A DNA stretch of 64,000 nucleotides from Xiphophorus maculatus (taxonomy: Eukaryota; Chordata; Actinopteri; Cyprinodontiformes; Poeciliidae). Numbering within the stretch: position 1 is the stretch's first letter; the number at the start of each line of letters is the position of its first letter. Both the position numbers and the translations under genes were made by a program. The DNA is taken from contig NC_036456.1 in assembly GCF_002775205.1 (NCBI RefSeq), forward strand, positions 7,467,463 through 7,531,462, in the 5' to 3' direction. This document shows, piece by piece, positions 21,551 through 33,622 of the stretch. The notes beneath the pieces were generated by a model that ran no database searches, was not told the origin of the DNA, and worked only from the letters and a program-made list of their open reading frames with translations.

Positions 21551-23440
21551 TATCTGTGCAAGATTCCAGTGCAAGACAGTAACTATAATGACTTGAGTCT
21601 AACTTTGGCTCAAACAGTAAGATTCTACCTACCTTTACAACTCCAACTCTCTCTGATCTTTCTTGCAGAGACGTTCACTAGCCATCATTTTCTAAGTCAA
21701 ATTTTGCCTGCTTCCTGGGAGAATTGTCCTGAAATGTATATAGATAAATAAAATTATGTTAGAAACTATAAAGTCACTCCGGTGCCAAGCATTTTCTAAA
21801 GCCAGGTGATTAGATCCAACCTCGCCCCTGCTGTTGTTCCTAGCAGTCCAAGGCAATCACTAAGGTTGGATGATTTTCTCTCCTTTCTTCTTCTTCTTTG
21901 ACAACCTCTGCATTTGTTTTGCAAGAGTTTTAAAAGCAACAAGGATTTCTTGCTTTGATTGACTGATCAATATCAGTTTCTTAATTTACAGAAAATCTGG
22001 CCAAAGAGATATTTGCAGGTCACGGTTTTAAAAATAATACATATACAGAGCAGAAGTGGCAGTAAAGGAAGAGCTAGCAGGAAGTAAACTCTTTAGAGAA
22101 AAAAAAACACTACATTAAACTTCTGCCCTGGTATACCTCACCATCATTTGTGCACCTTGTATACTACTAATATGACACTAAGTGCCAAACTAGTAATGTT
22201 GTTTGCCCCCTCACTCTTTCTAAAAAAAAAAAAAAAAAGTTTATGTAAGACATATTTTTGTGAAATCCCAAAGTAGAAATTACTGCCTTATTATTCAGAT
22301 ATGTTTCTTTAAAAGGAGTATACCTCTCATTCAAGTTAAATACAATCTTAGCTAAACAATCTTTGTGAAATGCTTTAACATAGCATGTGCTTTTCAATCA
22401 TCTGGCAAACCCTGTGTTGTCAAATATATTTGGACATATGGATGTTTAATATGAATGTTATCTATATTAAGAGCAAAAAAAGCCAAACTACTAAAACTGA
22501 AGACTAAAATGCAGTAAGAGTGGCTTTTACAATGTTGTTCTTTTGACATACGAGCCTAAAAACATCAACAAAGAATGTGTTTAACTAAACCAAAACATTG
22601 TTCCAGACAAATAAGTTCATGTGAAACTATATGTAAACATATACATATGTCATGAAAACGTTTGGGAACCTCTGTTCTAATTTATTTACTTGGTTGCATT
22701 GGCTTAATGCGTTTGTTCTATTTTAGTAAACAGTTTGTTTAACCCTTACTAGACTCTCCATCCTAGACCAATAATCTGTCATTTAACAGTAATGCATTCT
22801 ATAAACAGATTATAAACTCCTCATTGTTCAATAATTTCACTTGTAAGCCTGTTGCCCCTAAAGGGATTATCTGAAAACCGTAGCTGGAACGTCTAAACTC
22901 CTGATGTACAATCATTGTAAAACCCTGAGAAAAAAAAAAATTGCTTTCCTGCCCTGTAAGCCGCCCTTTCAGTTCAGCTGAGCCAATTTTAAATGTAGAT
23001 ATGTATTACAGCTCAGTGCAAATATTTCAGCTTGATGGCAGCAACTAAAATGGAGGGTAGATAAACCCAAAACAAGCTCCACTTGCTAAGGAGCTTAATC
23101 ACGGCGCGCTCACAGCCAAACATCCCTATAAAACGGTCCTGTAATTAGCAGACTTGGCCGATTGAAGATTTACAAAGAAAGAGTCCCAAAGGTTCTCTCA
23201 GATAAAGATGCTTGTAGATCCAACTAGTCCAACTGAATCCTTAAGAGAGAGCAGGCGGGGCACGCCGATGAGGAAGTGAGAAAGGGATTGGCAGTGGAAA
23301 CCAAGCGTACGAGATGATGGGAAGTCAGGAACTTTTAATCTGTTAATCTGCCAGGTAAGTGCTAAAAAATGGATCTCCTGTATTTAAAGAGAATATATTT
23401 TCATCATTATGTTAAATCTACAAAGATGAGTTATAAGAAG
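21551..23440. other. Intergenic, no gene recognised
   Basis: No coding feature supported. A strong donor-like CCAG|GTAAGT sits at about 23355, after GC-richer sequence, and could end a non-coding exon, but nothing confirms it. Confidence 0.3.
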
Positions 23441-23863
23441 TATGATGGAGTATTAGTGCCATTCTAAGAAAATAAAAAAATGATGAGAATAAAGTCATAA
23501 AATTACAAGAATAAAGTTGAAATGATGTTATTCTCGAAACATTTCCACGTATGACTTTATTCTATTTTTGACTTTATTCTCGTATTAATTAAAACCCTAT
23601 TCTCATATTATTTTGATGTTTTTCTGGTACAACTAGTCAAAAAATACTACTTTATTCTTAAATTACTTAGACTCGAGTCGTATGACTTTTTTGCAAATGT
23701 GACTATTCTCGAAAAACTGACTATGTTCTCTTATCTTGATTTTTCTCGTACAACCTTACTCTAAAAATATTACTTTATTCTTTTATCATTTCAACTTTTT
23801 TTTTCTCATAATATAATGACTTTACCATGTAATTTAATGACATGGCCCCAATACTCCGTCATA
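23441..23863. mobile_element. Inverted-repeat MITE, 423 bp, target duplication AAGAAG or TA
   Basis: The left end TATGATGGAGTATTAGTGCC and the inverted right end TATGACGGAGTATTGGGGCC match at 17 of 20 positions. The interior is built of variants of an ACTTTATTCTCGT word on both strands. AAGAAG lies immediately outside both ends (23435-23440 and 23864-23869). If the terminal TA is itself the duplication, a Tc1/mariner-type MITE fits instead. It has no coding capacity. Confidence 0.65.
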
Positions 23864-25851
23864 AAGAAGAACAAACTTTAACAAACAGAACTACCAGATC
23901 TTCCTGACTGAGCAGATCTTAGCGGGGAGAAAGCTGGTTTCTCTTCCAGACTCTGATCAATAGCTCATATGCGGTTTGATAAGGATCTGGCAGCAGCGGT
24001 TCAGATCCTTATCCAGCCCAGCGGGATGGGCACTATCTGCACCAGCACACTTTAATCAGAGGGTGTTATTGGGATCGTTGCTCTGAGAGAAGTGGGGGGA
24101 CAGAATGCGCACGCGCGCACACACACACACACAATGCAGCCAATCAATCACTTTAATTGATCGAGAGAAAGACGGTGGGGAAAATGAGCTCAGACGGCTC
24201 CGGGAGCAGCAGGTGAAGCTTTATGCGCGATTGTGGGAGAGGATTGCCACTGAATTGAACTGGCGGACAGCCGCATCCTGAAGTTTCTAATGTGCGCCGT
24301 GTCCATAAGAGACCTTCGAACAAAACTAAAGGTCAGACAAGAGCTCTGTGGTGTAGTTGGTACTTGCTGGTGTGATGCAAGTCAATGAAATCGTCTTGCT
24401 TTTCTCTACCACCAACACCAAAGAGACCTGGACAAAGAGTTTGATTTTGTGAAATGGAACCTGGTTCATTTTCAGACTCCGTTTTTATATGTAAAATAAG
24501 CCTTTTTCCATGGAAGTTCTGCAATTTATGGCCACAAACACAAGACAGAAAAGTTTCAGGGAGACCAGGGAACACACAAGGATAAAGTCACAAAAAAGAT
24601 CAAAGCAAGGTTTGGCTATAAGGCATTTCCCTCTGAATTTAACATTGTAAAAACCACTGAAAACAGCACAAGCACTCCCAATTCAGTGCTTACATTAGTA
24701 CCTCGGACACTGAAAATGGCGGCATTGGCACACAGCCATAAATCTTGACCCGGATGTAGGGAAAGTGGAGCCTCTTGAACAACTTTCAAGCCACAACCAA
24801 TTAACGCTGCGGATTTGACGCACATTCCGTTATTAATTAAAACTCTAAGGATTCTGCTTGCTTCAAAGTAGTGTGCCACGACAAAGTCGAGCAGCTGACA
24901 ATAACATAAAAGCTGTTTTTTTTCTACCACATTTTAAAAATATAGAGAGAGAGAGTCGCGAGGTTAGTGGAGTAGCATTTCTTAAAATAAATAATAAATT
25001 GTGTTATGCGCTTGTCTGTTTTCACAAACAGTAAATGCGCACATAGTGTGGGCGACGTGACGTCAGACACAGGCCCAGCAAAATGTTATGTTCAGCGTTA
25101 GCTTGTGCTAAATGACAAAACGTGTACTTGCCGAATAATACAAAACACAGGAGACATATTTTCGTACTTACGCCGCCATAACTTGTAGATTTGTGACGAA
25201 CAGCAGGACCAGAACCTCCCTTCAGTCCAAGTCTGAGTCCCGTCCTCAACTGCTGGTAGAGTTCAGAGGAATCCTTCCTAAATTTATTCCCACAAATTAC
25301 AACTTTCTTTGCTAATATCACAGGGACATTGTTAGCAAAGAATAAAATGGAGCCATGAAACTCTGAGTGAGGGGGAAAAAAAAGATGAATGGACACAAGT
25401 TATGTAAATCATTTCTTCCCTTTTCCTGCAGCAGCCATTGCGCAGCCGTAAAAATCACAGCTGAACACACTTAGCGTAATGAAGTGGGCGGAGCTCCAAG
25501 GATTGCCAGATGAGGGGCGGGGCTTGGGGTTGCTAGGTAACAAAATGGCGGTGGAACAATTTAGAGGTTTTTTTTTTTAAAGAGGTCATTTTGCAGACAC
25601 CCGCAAAACATTTACTTAAATTTAAGTAAAAAAAAAAAAAAAAAAAAAAACTGATGATGGGTTTTTCTATTTATTTATCTTTTTTGGGAGGGAGGGGATT
25701 ATTGGGCTGTTTCTATAAGCTGTAGATATCCCACATGGAAGTGCAGAAACACGCTGCATGTTGTGGAAATGCTTTTTACTAAAAACAGGAAAGATGGATG
25801 GAGCTGCATACAGGGGAATCCTGAAATAAAACTTGTTAGCGATACTGAGGG
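23864..25851. other. Intergenic, no gene recognised
   Basis: Includes a (CA)n tract near 24110-24133, GC-richer sequence at 24150-24320 and an A22-like run at about 25629. No exon could be supported. Open frames of up to 124 codons on the minus strand lack protein character. Confidence 0.35.
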
Positions 25852-26350
25852 CGCATTCACACCAATCTGTTTGGTCCGATTTAATCAAACTCTAGTTCAT
25901 TTAGAAAGTCCGGTTCCTTTCAGGAGGTGTGTATAATTAAAAAAATAATAATAATCAAACCCTGGTCCACATAAGAATCTCAGTCTTGGTTCAGTTGAAG
26001 TGAACTCTGGTACAGTTTGAATGCATAAGTGGATTGCAAGCAGACCGGGTAAATACAGCTTAAACACGAGAGCAACGCTAACGGGAGAATTGACTTGTGG
26101 TCTTTGCCCAAAGACAAATCCTACAACTGTTGACATCTGAAGATAAAATCTGACGCTGCTCCATTTTGTTTATATTTCATGACGACGGAAGTTGCGCTCA
26201 GTGTCTTCTTCAGGGGCTTTTGTTTCGTTTCTTTCAGTAGCTTTTGGTGCAGGCCCACCAGGTAAAAAGCTTTTTCCAATTAGTTTGGCTCGTTTCACAC
26301 AGTGCAGTGTGAAAGCCAACCGCGCCAGCTGAAAATGTAACAAACGTTGC
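25852..26350. repeat. Diverged repeat with GCGCATTCACACC end
   Basis: It starts GGGCGCATTCACACCAA followed by TTGGTCCG-type text and an internal GTGAACTCTGGTACAGTTTG. Near the other end is a hairpin, TTTCACAC-AGTGCA-GTGTGAAA. This layout is common in fish MITEs. The boundaries are uncertain. Confidence 0.35.
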
Positions 26351-27184
26351 AATTCCGGCACCCAATCGAACCAGCTCTGCTATTTAAATGTAAAAGCACT
26401 TAAACGGTAGGCAGAACAGACTTCCACTTTTCAGCTGTCAAATCACCATAAGCAAACAGCCAGAGCTACAATTAACTCAGACCAGGCATGTCAAGGTCAA
26501 GTCCCAAGAGACAAAAGTGGTTCACTGCAGAATCTTCTCTCAGTGACCCACCAGTTGGTTATGTTCACACTGCGCATCCCAAAATGCACCACAATGGCTA
26601 TATGGGTGCAAACAACCTTCAGTGCAACCTCTTTAATACACATTATTTTGCAATGTGTGTAAAAGAAAAATGTCAGGTAGTCTTGAGAACATGGTCTTCT
26701 GCCACTGAATTTGGTTGAAACACTGAACTGTTTAAATAAAAACAAAAAAATACAGGAGCAAATGAGTGTTTTTAAATCATTTTAAGCTACCAAGAGCCAA
26801 CATCTGTCGAGGACCAGTCGTAGTTCTGTTGGTGAAAGCTAATTGTGGGACAAACTGAATGTTTTCTGGGTAAATGAGGCCAAACTTGACTGGCGTGAAT
26901 CTTTAAGTCTTTGTCTCATTTCTGCATCCAATAAGTTTGTGTGTATGCAACAAAGCCCTTTTACCTCCCAAATTTCTTTCCCAGTCCTTTGTGATCCTGT
27001 CGGTCCGAAAACATACAAAATTATTCATGTGGCGACACCGACCTCCAGTGGACAAGAAGAAGAATTACAGTCACCGGAAATCAAAATTGCAACTCGAAGT
27101 CACTTTAAAGTTCAACGTAATAAACGGGAAGTGTCTGAATAAGAGTGAAATAATCAGTCATTGGAGTAAAGAGTAAAACATTTC
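26351..27184. other. Intergenic, downstream of ccnb3
   Basis: No gene seen between the diverged repeat and the 3' end of the cyclin gene. Confidence 0.3.
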
Positions 27185-27673
27185 TTTATTTTAAGACTTC
27201 GCATGACAGCCATGACAAAAAAAAAACAAAAAAACAAAGGAACAGCATTATTTGGTTTTCTTTTATACAAATTTTATACTTAACATGATAAACACTGTAC
27301 AATCCAGAAATGCATGCATAGCTGCTAACGTGAACAATGTCTGAAATCTTTTTAAAAAATTGTGGGCCAGTGCATAATCCATTAGTAAGTATACACACAG
27401 AGGAGTTTACAGATTACTAATGAATTATAATTTCACTGATCTTATAAAAACCTATATAAAAAAACAAAAACAAATCCATTGATAAAATAAGTTTAACCTG
27501 TTAATAACAATGCCCACATTAAGAACACTCCTTGAGAACTGGTTTTATTTCCAACTTCACATGGAAGACAAACTGGACTACATATAAATATTAAACATTA
27601 AATTATGTACAACGTTTTTGTTCTAATGGGAGGTTTCACTCAACTTAACGTCTTTCAGACCATTTCTCCATCT
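27185..27673 (-). other. ccnb3: ccnb3 3' UTR (predicted)
   Basis: AT-rich sequence running from the ccnb3 stop to an AATAAA signal on the minus strand (TTTATT at 27185-27190). The true cleavage site is not visible, and another TTTATT near 27543 could be used. Confidence 0.45.
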
Positions 27674-27746
27674 TCACGAAGAGGCCAAGGCTTTCTCCAG
27701 GACATTAATGTCAACCAAAGGAAGAGAAGCGACTTCAAAAAATACC
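27674..27746 (-). CDS. ccnb3: ccnb3 coding exon 11 (last)
   Basis: Encodes VFFEVASLPLVDINVLEKAL and the last residues before TGA. The acceptor is CCGCAG|G. The first G completes a Lys codon split with exon 10 (AA|G). Confidence 0.93.
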
Positions 27747-30700
27747 CTGCGGGAAAGAAATAAATTGTTCTGCATTGTTCACCCCTCCATCTCAGAACAG
27801 CAATATCGCCAAGTGTATTTTTCTTTGCAGACTTACTTATGAGAGTATTTGTTCCGGATGGTTTTCAGGTTATCGTCGGATGGAGCTTGAAGCATAGAGT
27901 GGAGCTTCCTGACCACAGGCTTCAAGTCAGACACCTGATAGCCGGAGTGGAACTGCAGGATGGGACACTGCAGGAGCGACAACACGGAAGAAGAGTTACA
28001 TCCAGCTTTGGGGTTTAACATTTCATGAGAGGTTTTACAGTCTATTGTAAAAAATACTTTGGCAAAAACTCTTACTACTTAACCTATATAAGCTTCCATC
28101 TTTGCAATATTAGATTTTAATATATTTCTATAAGATGTACTCGTTTCCTGCTTTGTCCACCATTTTGTTGAACAAAAGTTTTCCCATTCGGCCTGCAATG
28201 ACTCTTGGGAAAGGTTGGGCTGTCAATGATAGACTTGTTCTTCAAATCCAGAGAAAAGAAGAATGCTTTGGGAGGAGCCTTTCATATTTGGGCCGTCTTT
28301 GTTGCATCACTGATGCAATTGTAGGGCTGGGAAATAACTCAATAGCAATATTAATACACGACAGACGTGTATTAATATCAATAGGAATGCTCAATAGTTT
28401 CACTGAAATCCAGTCCAGAACCTCACATCATTCTGGGGGGATGTAGGCAGGCCTGTCACAATGACTATTGTTGCTAGAAGATAAATTATTGAAATTATTG
28501 TGATACATAATTGATTTGAGACCATTGCCAAATTGACCCTCTCAAAGGTTAATGAACTTTTATTTTGTGAAGAACAATGATCATTGGAACTGGAAGATAT
28601 TTTAACCATCTAAAAAAAAGCACTAAAACAGAAATAAAACTCGCATTACTGAACCCATAAACAGATTATGAAGTCCGCAAACAAAACTGCCCTTCAAAAA
28701 AAAAAAAGATCAGAAGTAAACTGCTTAAAAATAAAAGTGAAGACAAAACTGTATCACAGCACCAGTTTTTCCAATATTTCAGATCTTTAAAACAAAAAAA
28801 CTTAACTCATCGATGTTGACTGATATGAAAGGCAATACGTAATCGGCTTTCAAATGCGGACTTTGAAGGATGCAGCCCCTGAGTTGGGACACATCCTATC
28901 TGGGAACTTCTGAATATATTCCATATACAAGGAAATTACTAATCCTCATAGCTGATCTACACGCACAAGATTCAGTTCGTGATCAAAAAAGCCCAAACAG
29001 GAGAAACCCATAAAAAAAAAAAAAAGTACAGTTAAAATTTGGGCTAATTTCTGCTCTGAAATCTGTCACCGATTCAAAACAGTGAAAGCGAGGGCAGCTG
29101 TGGTTTAGGTTTTTGTGTGAGCTGGAGGTCGCTTACCCATCCTCCCAGGTTTCTGGTGACCAGCGCCATCAGCAGGCAGGCCGATGCCAGCCGAGAGCCG
29201 CGCTCCTGCACAAAGTCTATCTCCATCAGACTCATCTCACAGAAGAAGCGAGCCAGAGTAAGCGTGTCCATGCCGACATTCACACACTGCAGGGGGAGAA
29301 CAAAGAAAGAAAAAAAGTTAAGCCATGTTGGACCTGAAGTCTTCAATCGCTCTGCCGTACAACAACATTTGCGACTAAAGCCTACACACCCTGGCGTAGC
29401 GTCTGAGGAACCGATACGGAATGGGAATGTTGATGTCGAACGACAGCGATTTCAGGATGTTGGCTTCCATGTTGATGAGCTCGCGCCGTTTGTAAGCGTC
29501 GTCGCAGATGTAGAGGAAATCCTCGATGGGGGGCGGGCAGCGCTCCTGCAACCAACGACGAAAAGGCTCAAAACGGTTCAAAGTGAAATGTCACTTCAAA
29601 CCAGCTGGAAAAAAAAAAAAAAGAAAAAATTCTCACCTCAAATTTGCAGGCGATCAGCAGGGCGGTAGAGCCGACGAGCTGCAACATGTCCCTGTGGATG
29701 GGGACTTTTGACAAGTAGTGGTCTGTCAACTTCACGGCCAAGTAGAGAGTCTCGTGGAACAGCTCAAAGTTCTCCTATGTAAGAAAAAAGAAACACGATG
29801 AAGAGATCAGAAAGGCAACCGCTGTTCAAGTTATCAAAATGTTTTTCTAAGATCAAAAGGCTCTTTGATCTTTTCCGACAAACACACTGGCTGAATGAAT
29901 CACCTGGACTTCAACCAGCCAGTCGATCAGGATGGTCCTCATGTCTGGGCTGAGGTAGGGCTGCTTGTCCATGTAGTTGGAAAGGACAAACTTTTCCTGA
30001 AAGCGAACAATTGAGGATTATGGAGCTGAACTAACAACAAAAGACACAAATACTCAATGTTGAAGGTTTTCTAGAGTTCCCTCACCTCTCTCTTTTTCAG
30101 GTAGTCGAAGATATCCTTTGCATACTCAGGACACATGTAACAGTCTTCAGAGTTATCAGAGTCGATGTCAAACTCTGCTGGGATCTGTACAAGTCGAAGG
30201 AATGTGGAGTTAAAACACGAGGCTTACTTTTACCCAACTTTAGGCTGCGTTCACACAGCATGACCCAAATCCACCTTTTTCACCCCCAACTGAACGGATC
30301 GATTCCGATCTTTGCGTGGTCATGTCGCTTTTTAACCAATTTTTATGTCACTGATGAGACATGAGCAATTATTATGAACCAGAAGAAGCCAGGCTCGCTA
30401 AATCCGGACATAAACGGCGGCTGAAAATTCTAATCATGAACTTATGGACACTGAAGCGCATCGCATCACAATCCCACCACAGTTGGCTCTGACTGCACAT
30501 CCAGACAGACTTCTCCACTGATATTGCCGTCGATGCTCCACAAGAAAATTGCTAGTAGTTGTGCTTTTCCATTAGCTTCCTTCAGCTTGTCATGATTTTG
30601 TGATGATATCGTCAGTTCCCGTTACTGATTAAACTTTAAAAATGGATCCATAAACGACTCCGTCCATCATTACTTCCATAAAGTAATAATGCTGCCGTGT

Positions 30701-32248
30701 GACGTCAACATTCTCGTGAGCACGCGTGTCGCTTTTCGGAGTCGAGCATCAAGACCTGCCGTCTCGTGAAAGTAGTTTTAGAAATGTGCGCTTCTTCTTA
30801 CAGGCTGCCTCTGGATGTGTGCCGGCACTTCCCGGGCACCAGGGGACGAAACATCTACAGGTTCTTCTGCCGGAGACGAGTCATCCCGCTGCGGCTCCTC
30901 GTTGGTCTTCTTCTCCTCCTCTACGTCGGACCTTTCTTTCTCGGCCGGCGATCCCTCGGAGCTCACGGATGACGACCTGCAGGGGGCGAGAGGCTGGGAG
31001 GTAAAGGCAACGGGCGAGAAGAACGACGACAGAAAATGAACCCAGAAGATCTTTAAAAAGTACTTTTGTAGGTTTGTTTGATTCTTTGACAGCACCGAGG
31101 CAGAGTTGGTCTTCTTTTCAACTTTCTTCGCCGACTCCCTCTTCCTACCTGGAAGGCTGATGGTCACCTTGTGAGCCTGGAGGCAGATTGGATGAGAATT
31201 TCAAGAAGTAATAATTAAAAAGCGCAAACATGCGACATAAATAAAATCATGTCCCGAGGAGTTGTCAAAGTGTAAAAGAAGAATTTCATATTGATCAAGT
31301 TTACCTTATTATACACACACACAGAGTAGTGATAACTACGACTACCCTCAGTTACAAATCAACTTTTTCAATATGGCCCAACAATAAGCTGCGATTTGGA
31401 CACGTTTATTTTACACGACACACATGGAGTGAAAAAAAATTATTGTTGCATGTAGCACCTCTAATCTGAACAAATTAAAAGTGGTGTTTGCATATGAAGG
31501 GTAAAGCTTAAAATGTTTGTAAGAGGTACGCCATGTTGAAAATGCGACTTTTTAACTGGGACGCCTTGCAGTCGGGTTTGACGTCCAACCCAGCTCTGAG
31601 TTCCGAGGTAACTGGAACGCAGCATTTATTTAAAGCACAGCGCTGGACCCCAAATAAGAAAAAATAAAATGTACCTTGGAGTGAAAGACTACATTGTAGT
31701 CAGTGCATCACAAAAAAGGAAAGTTGCACCAAATGACATAATACTAGGATTCTGTTTTGGTACAATATTTTAATGATTTTTCTATAAATAAATAAATAGA
31801 AATAGTAATCATCTCCTCGCCAATACTTGACACATTGCATCTCTTCTAGGTAACATGTTGCGCCTAGTTTAATGCCACTTTTCAGGCCGATTTAGCAAGC
31901 TGCCATATTTCTCTAAAGAAAGACACACACACAACTCACATTGGTGATGTCGATGAAGGCGGTCCTCTTCTTGGGAGCTCCGTGAGGAGGAGACGAGGAG
32001 CGCTTCACCTGAGTGGCCTCTTCCTGAAGCACAAGCAGCACAACAAATCAGGCAAATCCTCTTGCAAGTATTGCGTCGTTGCAATGCGTGCCACGCTCAC
32101 ACTTGTTGCGTCGCATGCTTTGTTGTTGTCTTAAAGAGAGATTCCTGTTGCCCGTTCCGCTCACCTGGTTCTCCGAGGCGGCTGCATTCACCTTGGACGC
32201 CTTTTTCCCTGCGGCCTCTTTGGCTTTCTTCCCTCTGGTGATAGGCAT
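27674..32248 (-). CDS. ccnb3: G2/mitotic-specific cyclin B3 (11 coding exons, 431 aa)
   Basis: Regulatory subunit of a mitotic/meiotic cyclin-dependent kinase, nuclear, needed for anaphase onset in known animals. Coding exons (high to low): 32248-32165, 32023-31940, 31176-31064, 30976-30802, 30184-30086, 29996-29904, 29774-29637, 29545-29390, 29286-29137, 27967-27837, 27746-27674. Every junction is GT-AG and the phases fit. The assembled frame gives 431 residues from MPITRGKK to a TGA. The destruction box is RTAFIDITN (residues 48-56). The hydrophobic-patch motif MRTIL (204-208) sits in DMRTILIDWLVEVQ, inside the N-terminal cyclin box (about 165-310). The C-terminal cyclin box follows. PPIEDFLYICDDAYKR, DINIPIPYRFLRRYA and TRNLGGW are cyclin B3 signatures and separate it from B1/B2 and A. 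The donor of coding exon 3 (AAAA|GTACTT) is the least certain boundary. Confidence 0.95.
27837..27967 (-). CDS. ccnb3: ccnb3 coding exon 10
   Basis: 131 bases, beginning CPILQFHSGYQ and ending NKYSH plus two bases. It belongs to the C-terminal cyclin box. The donor is ATAA|GTAAGT and the acceptor CTGCAG. A 1.17-kb intron separates it from exon 9. Confidence 0.93.
29137..29286 (-). CDS. ccnb3: ccnb3 coding exon 9
   Basis: Exactly 50 codons, CVNVGMDTLTLARFFCEMSL to TRNLGGW. Acceptor CTGCAG and donor GTAAGC. Confidence 0.95.
29390..29545 (-). CDS. ccnb3: ccnb3 coding exon 8
   Basis: 52 codons from ERCPPPIEDFLYICDDAYKR to PYRFLRRYAR, spanning the end of the first cyclin box and the linker. Acceptor TTGCAG and donor AGG|GTGTGT. 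Confidence 0.96.
29637..29774 (-). CDS. ccnb3: ccnb3 coding exon 7
   Basis: 46 codons, ENFELFHETLYLAVKL to STALLIACKFE, central helices of the N-terminal cyclin box. Acceptor ACATAG and donor GAG|GTGAGA. Confidence 0.95.
29904..29996 (-). CDS. ccnb3: ccnb3 coding exon 6
   Basis: 31 codons, EKFVLSNYMDKQPYL to DMRTILIDWLVEVQ. It carries the MRxIL substrate-docking patch of the cyclin box. Confidence 0.95.
30086..30184 (-). CDS. ccnb3: ccnb3 coding exon 5
   Basis: 33 codons, IPAEFDIDSDNSEDCYMCPE then YAKDIFDYLKKRE, the start of the cyclin box. Acceptor GTACAG and donor GAG|GTGAGG. Confidence 0.94.
30802..30976 (-). CDS. ccnb3: ccnb3 coding exon 4
   Basis: 175 bases encoding an acidic, Ser/Glu/Lys-rich linker (SSSVSSEGSPAEKERSDVEE and onward to HIQRQP). 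Low complexity, as usual between the destruction box and cyclin box. Separated from exon 3 by an 87-base intron. Confidence 0.88.
31064..31176 (-). CDS. ccnb3: ccnb3 coding exon 3
   Basis: Begins AHKVTISLPGRKRESAKKVE after CTCCAG and continues the lysine-rich N-terminal region. The donor is placed at AAAA|GTACTT because it restores phase with exon 4, and because reading on would add a hydrophobic run unlike cyclins. Confidence 0.82.
31940..32023 (-). CDS. ccnb3: ccnb3 coding exon 2 (destruction box)
   Basis: 28 codons ending KKRTAFIDITN, the APC/C destruction box followed by the conserved ITN. Donor AAT|GTGAGT and acceptor TTCAG. Confidence 0.94.
32165..32248 (-). CDS. ccnb3: ccnb3 coding exon 1
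   Basis: 28 codons from MPITRGKKAK, lysine/alanine-rich, ending CAG|GTGAGC. An upstream in-frame ATG exists at 32332 but lies beyond a probable intron acceptor, so the MPITRG start is preferred. Confidence 0.88.
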
Positions 32249-32499
32249 GGCAGCTCCGTTCACCTTTATCCCGCGAAAACAACCGTCCAGTCGCCGCTGC
32301 TGCTGGATTGCACAAAGCAGAAAATGGCGCACTTACACCAAAAACAAAGCCAAAAAAACAACAACTCTTCACGGCTTTAGCACATAAGCTAATTTAAACT
32401 CGCTCGCATAAAAGGGAGTCTTCCGTGGCTGAGCTTGCATGACGGGCGGGGTTTCCTCGAAGAGGCTCTGGGCTCGAAGACGCCGAAATTCAGCCTTAC

Positions 32500-32680
32500 C
32501 TTAGCGTGCTTCGCTCTGTTAAATCCAGTTTAGAGAGTAGAGAGCGGCCCTTTTCTGGAATATTTATTCCAATTTAGCAGCGATGCTTCGCAGTCGGCAG
32601 CGTTTTCAGTCGAGGATCCGAATCTCCTGCGCCTTGCTTTCATTGGCTAGAATTTGAGCCAAACGAACCAATCAGGAAGC
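32500..32680 (-). promoter_or_regulatory. ccnb3: ccnb3 promoter and non-coding first exon (predicted)
   Basis: On the minus strand a donor, AAG|GTAAGG, falls just below 32500, and an acceptor, ATCCAG, falls just above 32302. This suggests a non-coding exon 1 of about 100 bases joined to a short 5' leader before the ATG. Upstream are two CCAAT boxes in opposite orientation (32642-32646 minus, 32668-32672 plus) flanking an ATTTGAG word. Paired CCAAT (NF-Y) sites are usual in G2/M cyclin promoters. The exact start is unknown. Confidence 0.55.
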
Positions 32681-33062
32681 GGAACAGAATGCCGTTGATA
32701 AGGAGCGCTGGTTATAAGTACCAGCTCCTACCGGTGCACTATTGCGCAGTTAAAGAAATAACATCTAATTAAAGTGTTTTAGACCAAAAAATATATTTTC
32801 AAAAATCATTGTCGGGGTGTTTTTAATTGCTTACATTTAATGTATAAAATAAACTCTTTTATACAAGCAATGGCTATTCCTTTCTAAATGCAACCTGTTT
32901 CTGAAAATGACGACGAACCCGTCTGTTCGACAACAAACGCACCTGAAAAAGGAGCTCTAAAGGTATTCAAACCTCATGACAACCAATAGAAATTCACGCC
33001 TTGAGAGATTTGTTGCTGTTTTGTTCGGGGAGGTTTTAAATAGCAGTAACCTTGTCATCATG

Positions 33063-33093
<31 letters not shown>

Positions 33094-33249
33094 TTCTCCG
33101 TCTACCTGTTATCATTTAGGTACAGAGTACATAAATATATCTACTTATTTTAAAATACATACTTTTCATTTGTTGATTTAGTCACTGAATGGAAAGGAAG
33201 AAATATGAATTTGAGATGGGGTGAGTTAATTCTAAGACTTTTCAAATAT
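32681..33249. other. Upstream of ccnb3, with CA microsatellite
   Basis: A (CA)n tract occupies about 33062-33090, and a further CCAAT is at 32983-32987. No gene was seen. Confidence 0.5.
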
Positions 33250-33622
33250 TCATCCATCTTCTTACACCCTTGTCCCTAATGGGGTCAGGAGGTGTTGGTG
33301 TCCATCTCCAGCTAACGTTCCGGGCGAGAGGCGGGGTCACCCTGGACAGGTCACCAATCTGTCGCAGGGCAAAAACAGAGACAGACAGGACACACAACCA
33401 TGCACACACACACACACACTCAGGGAGAATTAGAGAGACCAATTAACCTGACAGTCATGTTTTTGGACTGTGGGAGGAAGCCGGAGTACCCGGAGAGAAC
33501 CCGCGCATGCACAGGGAGAACATGCAAACTCCATGCACAAAGACCCCGGGCTGGGAATCGAACCCAATACCTTCTTGCTGCAAGGCAACAGTGCTACCAA
33601 CTGCGCCACTGTGCCATCCAAA
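33250..33622 (-). mobile_element. tRNA-derived SINE, full-length-looking copy
   Basis: Read on the minus strand it starts GGCACAGTGGCGCAGTTGGT, a box-A-like head. It then has TTGGGTTCGATTCCCAGC, a good RNA polymerase III B box. The body is shared with 11184-11541 and the copy at 48172, and it contains a TG microsatellite. It ends in an AAGATGGATGAATA-type tail. No open reading frame. Confidence 0.8.

Noticed and set aside
30726..31039. Plus-strand frames across ccnb3 exon 4
   Set aside because: Shadows of the minus-strand cyclin exon.
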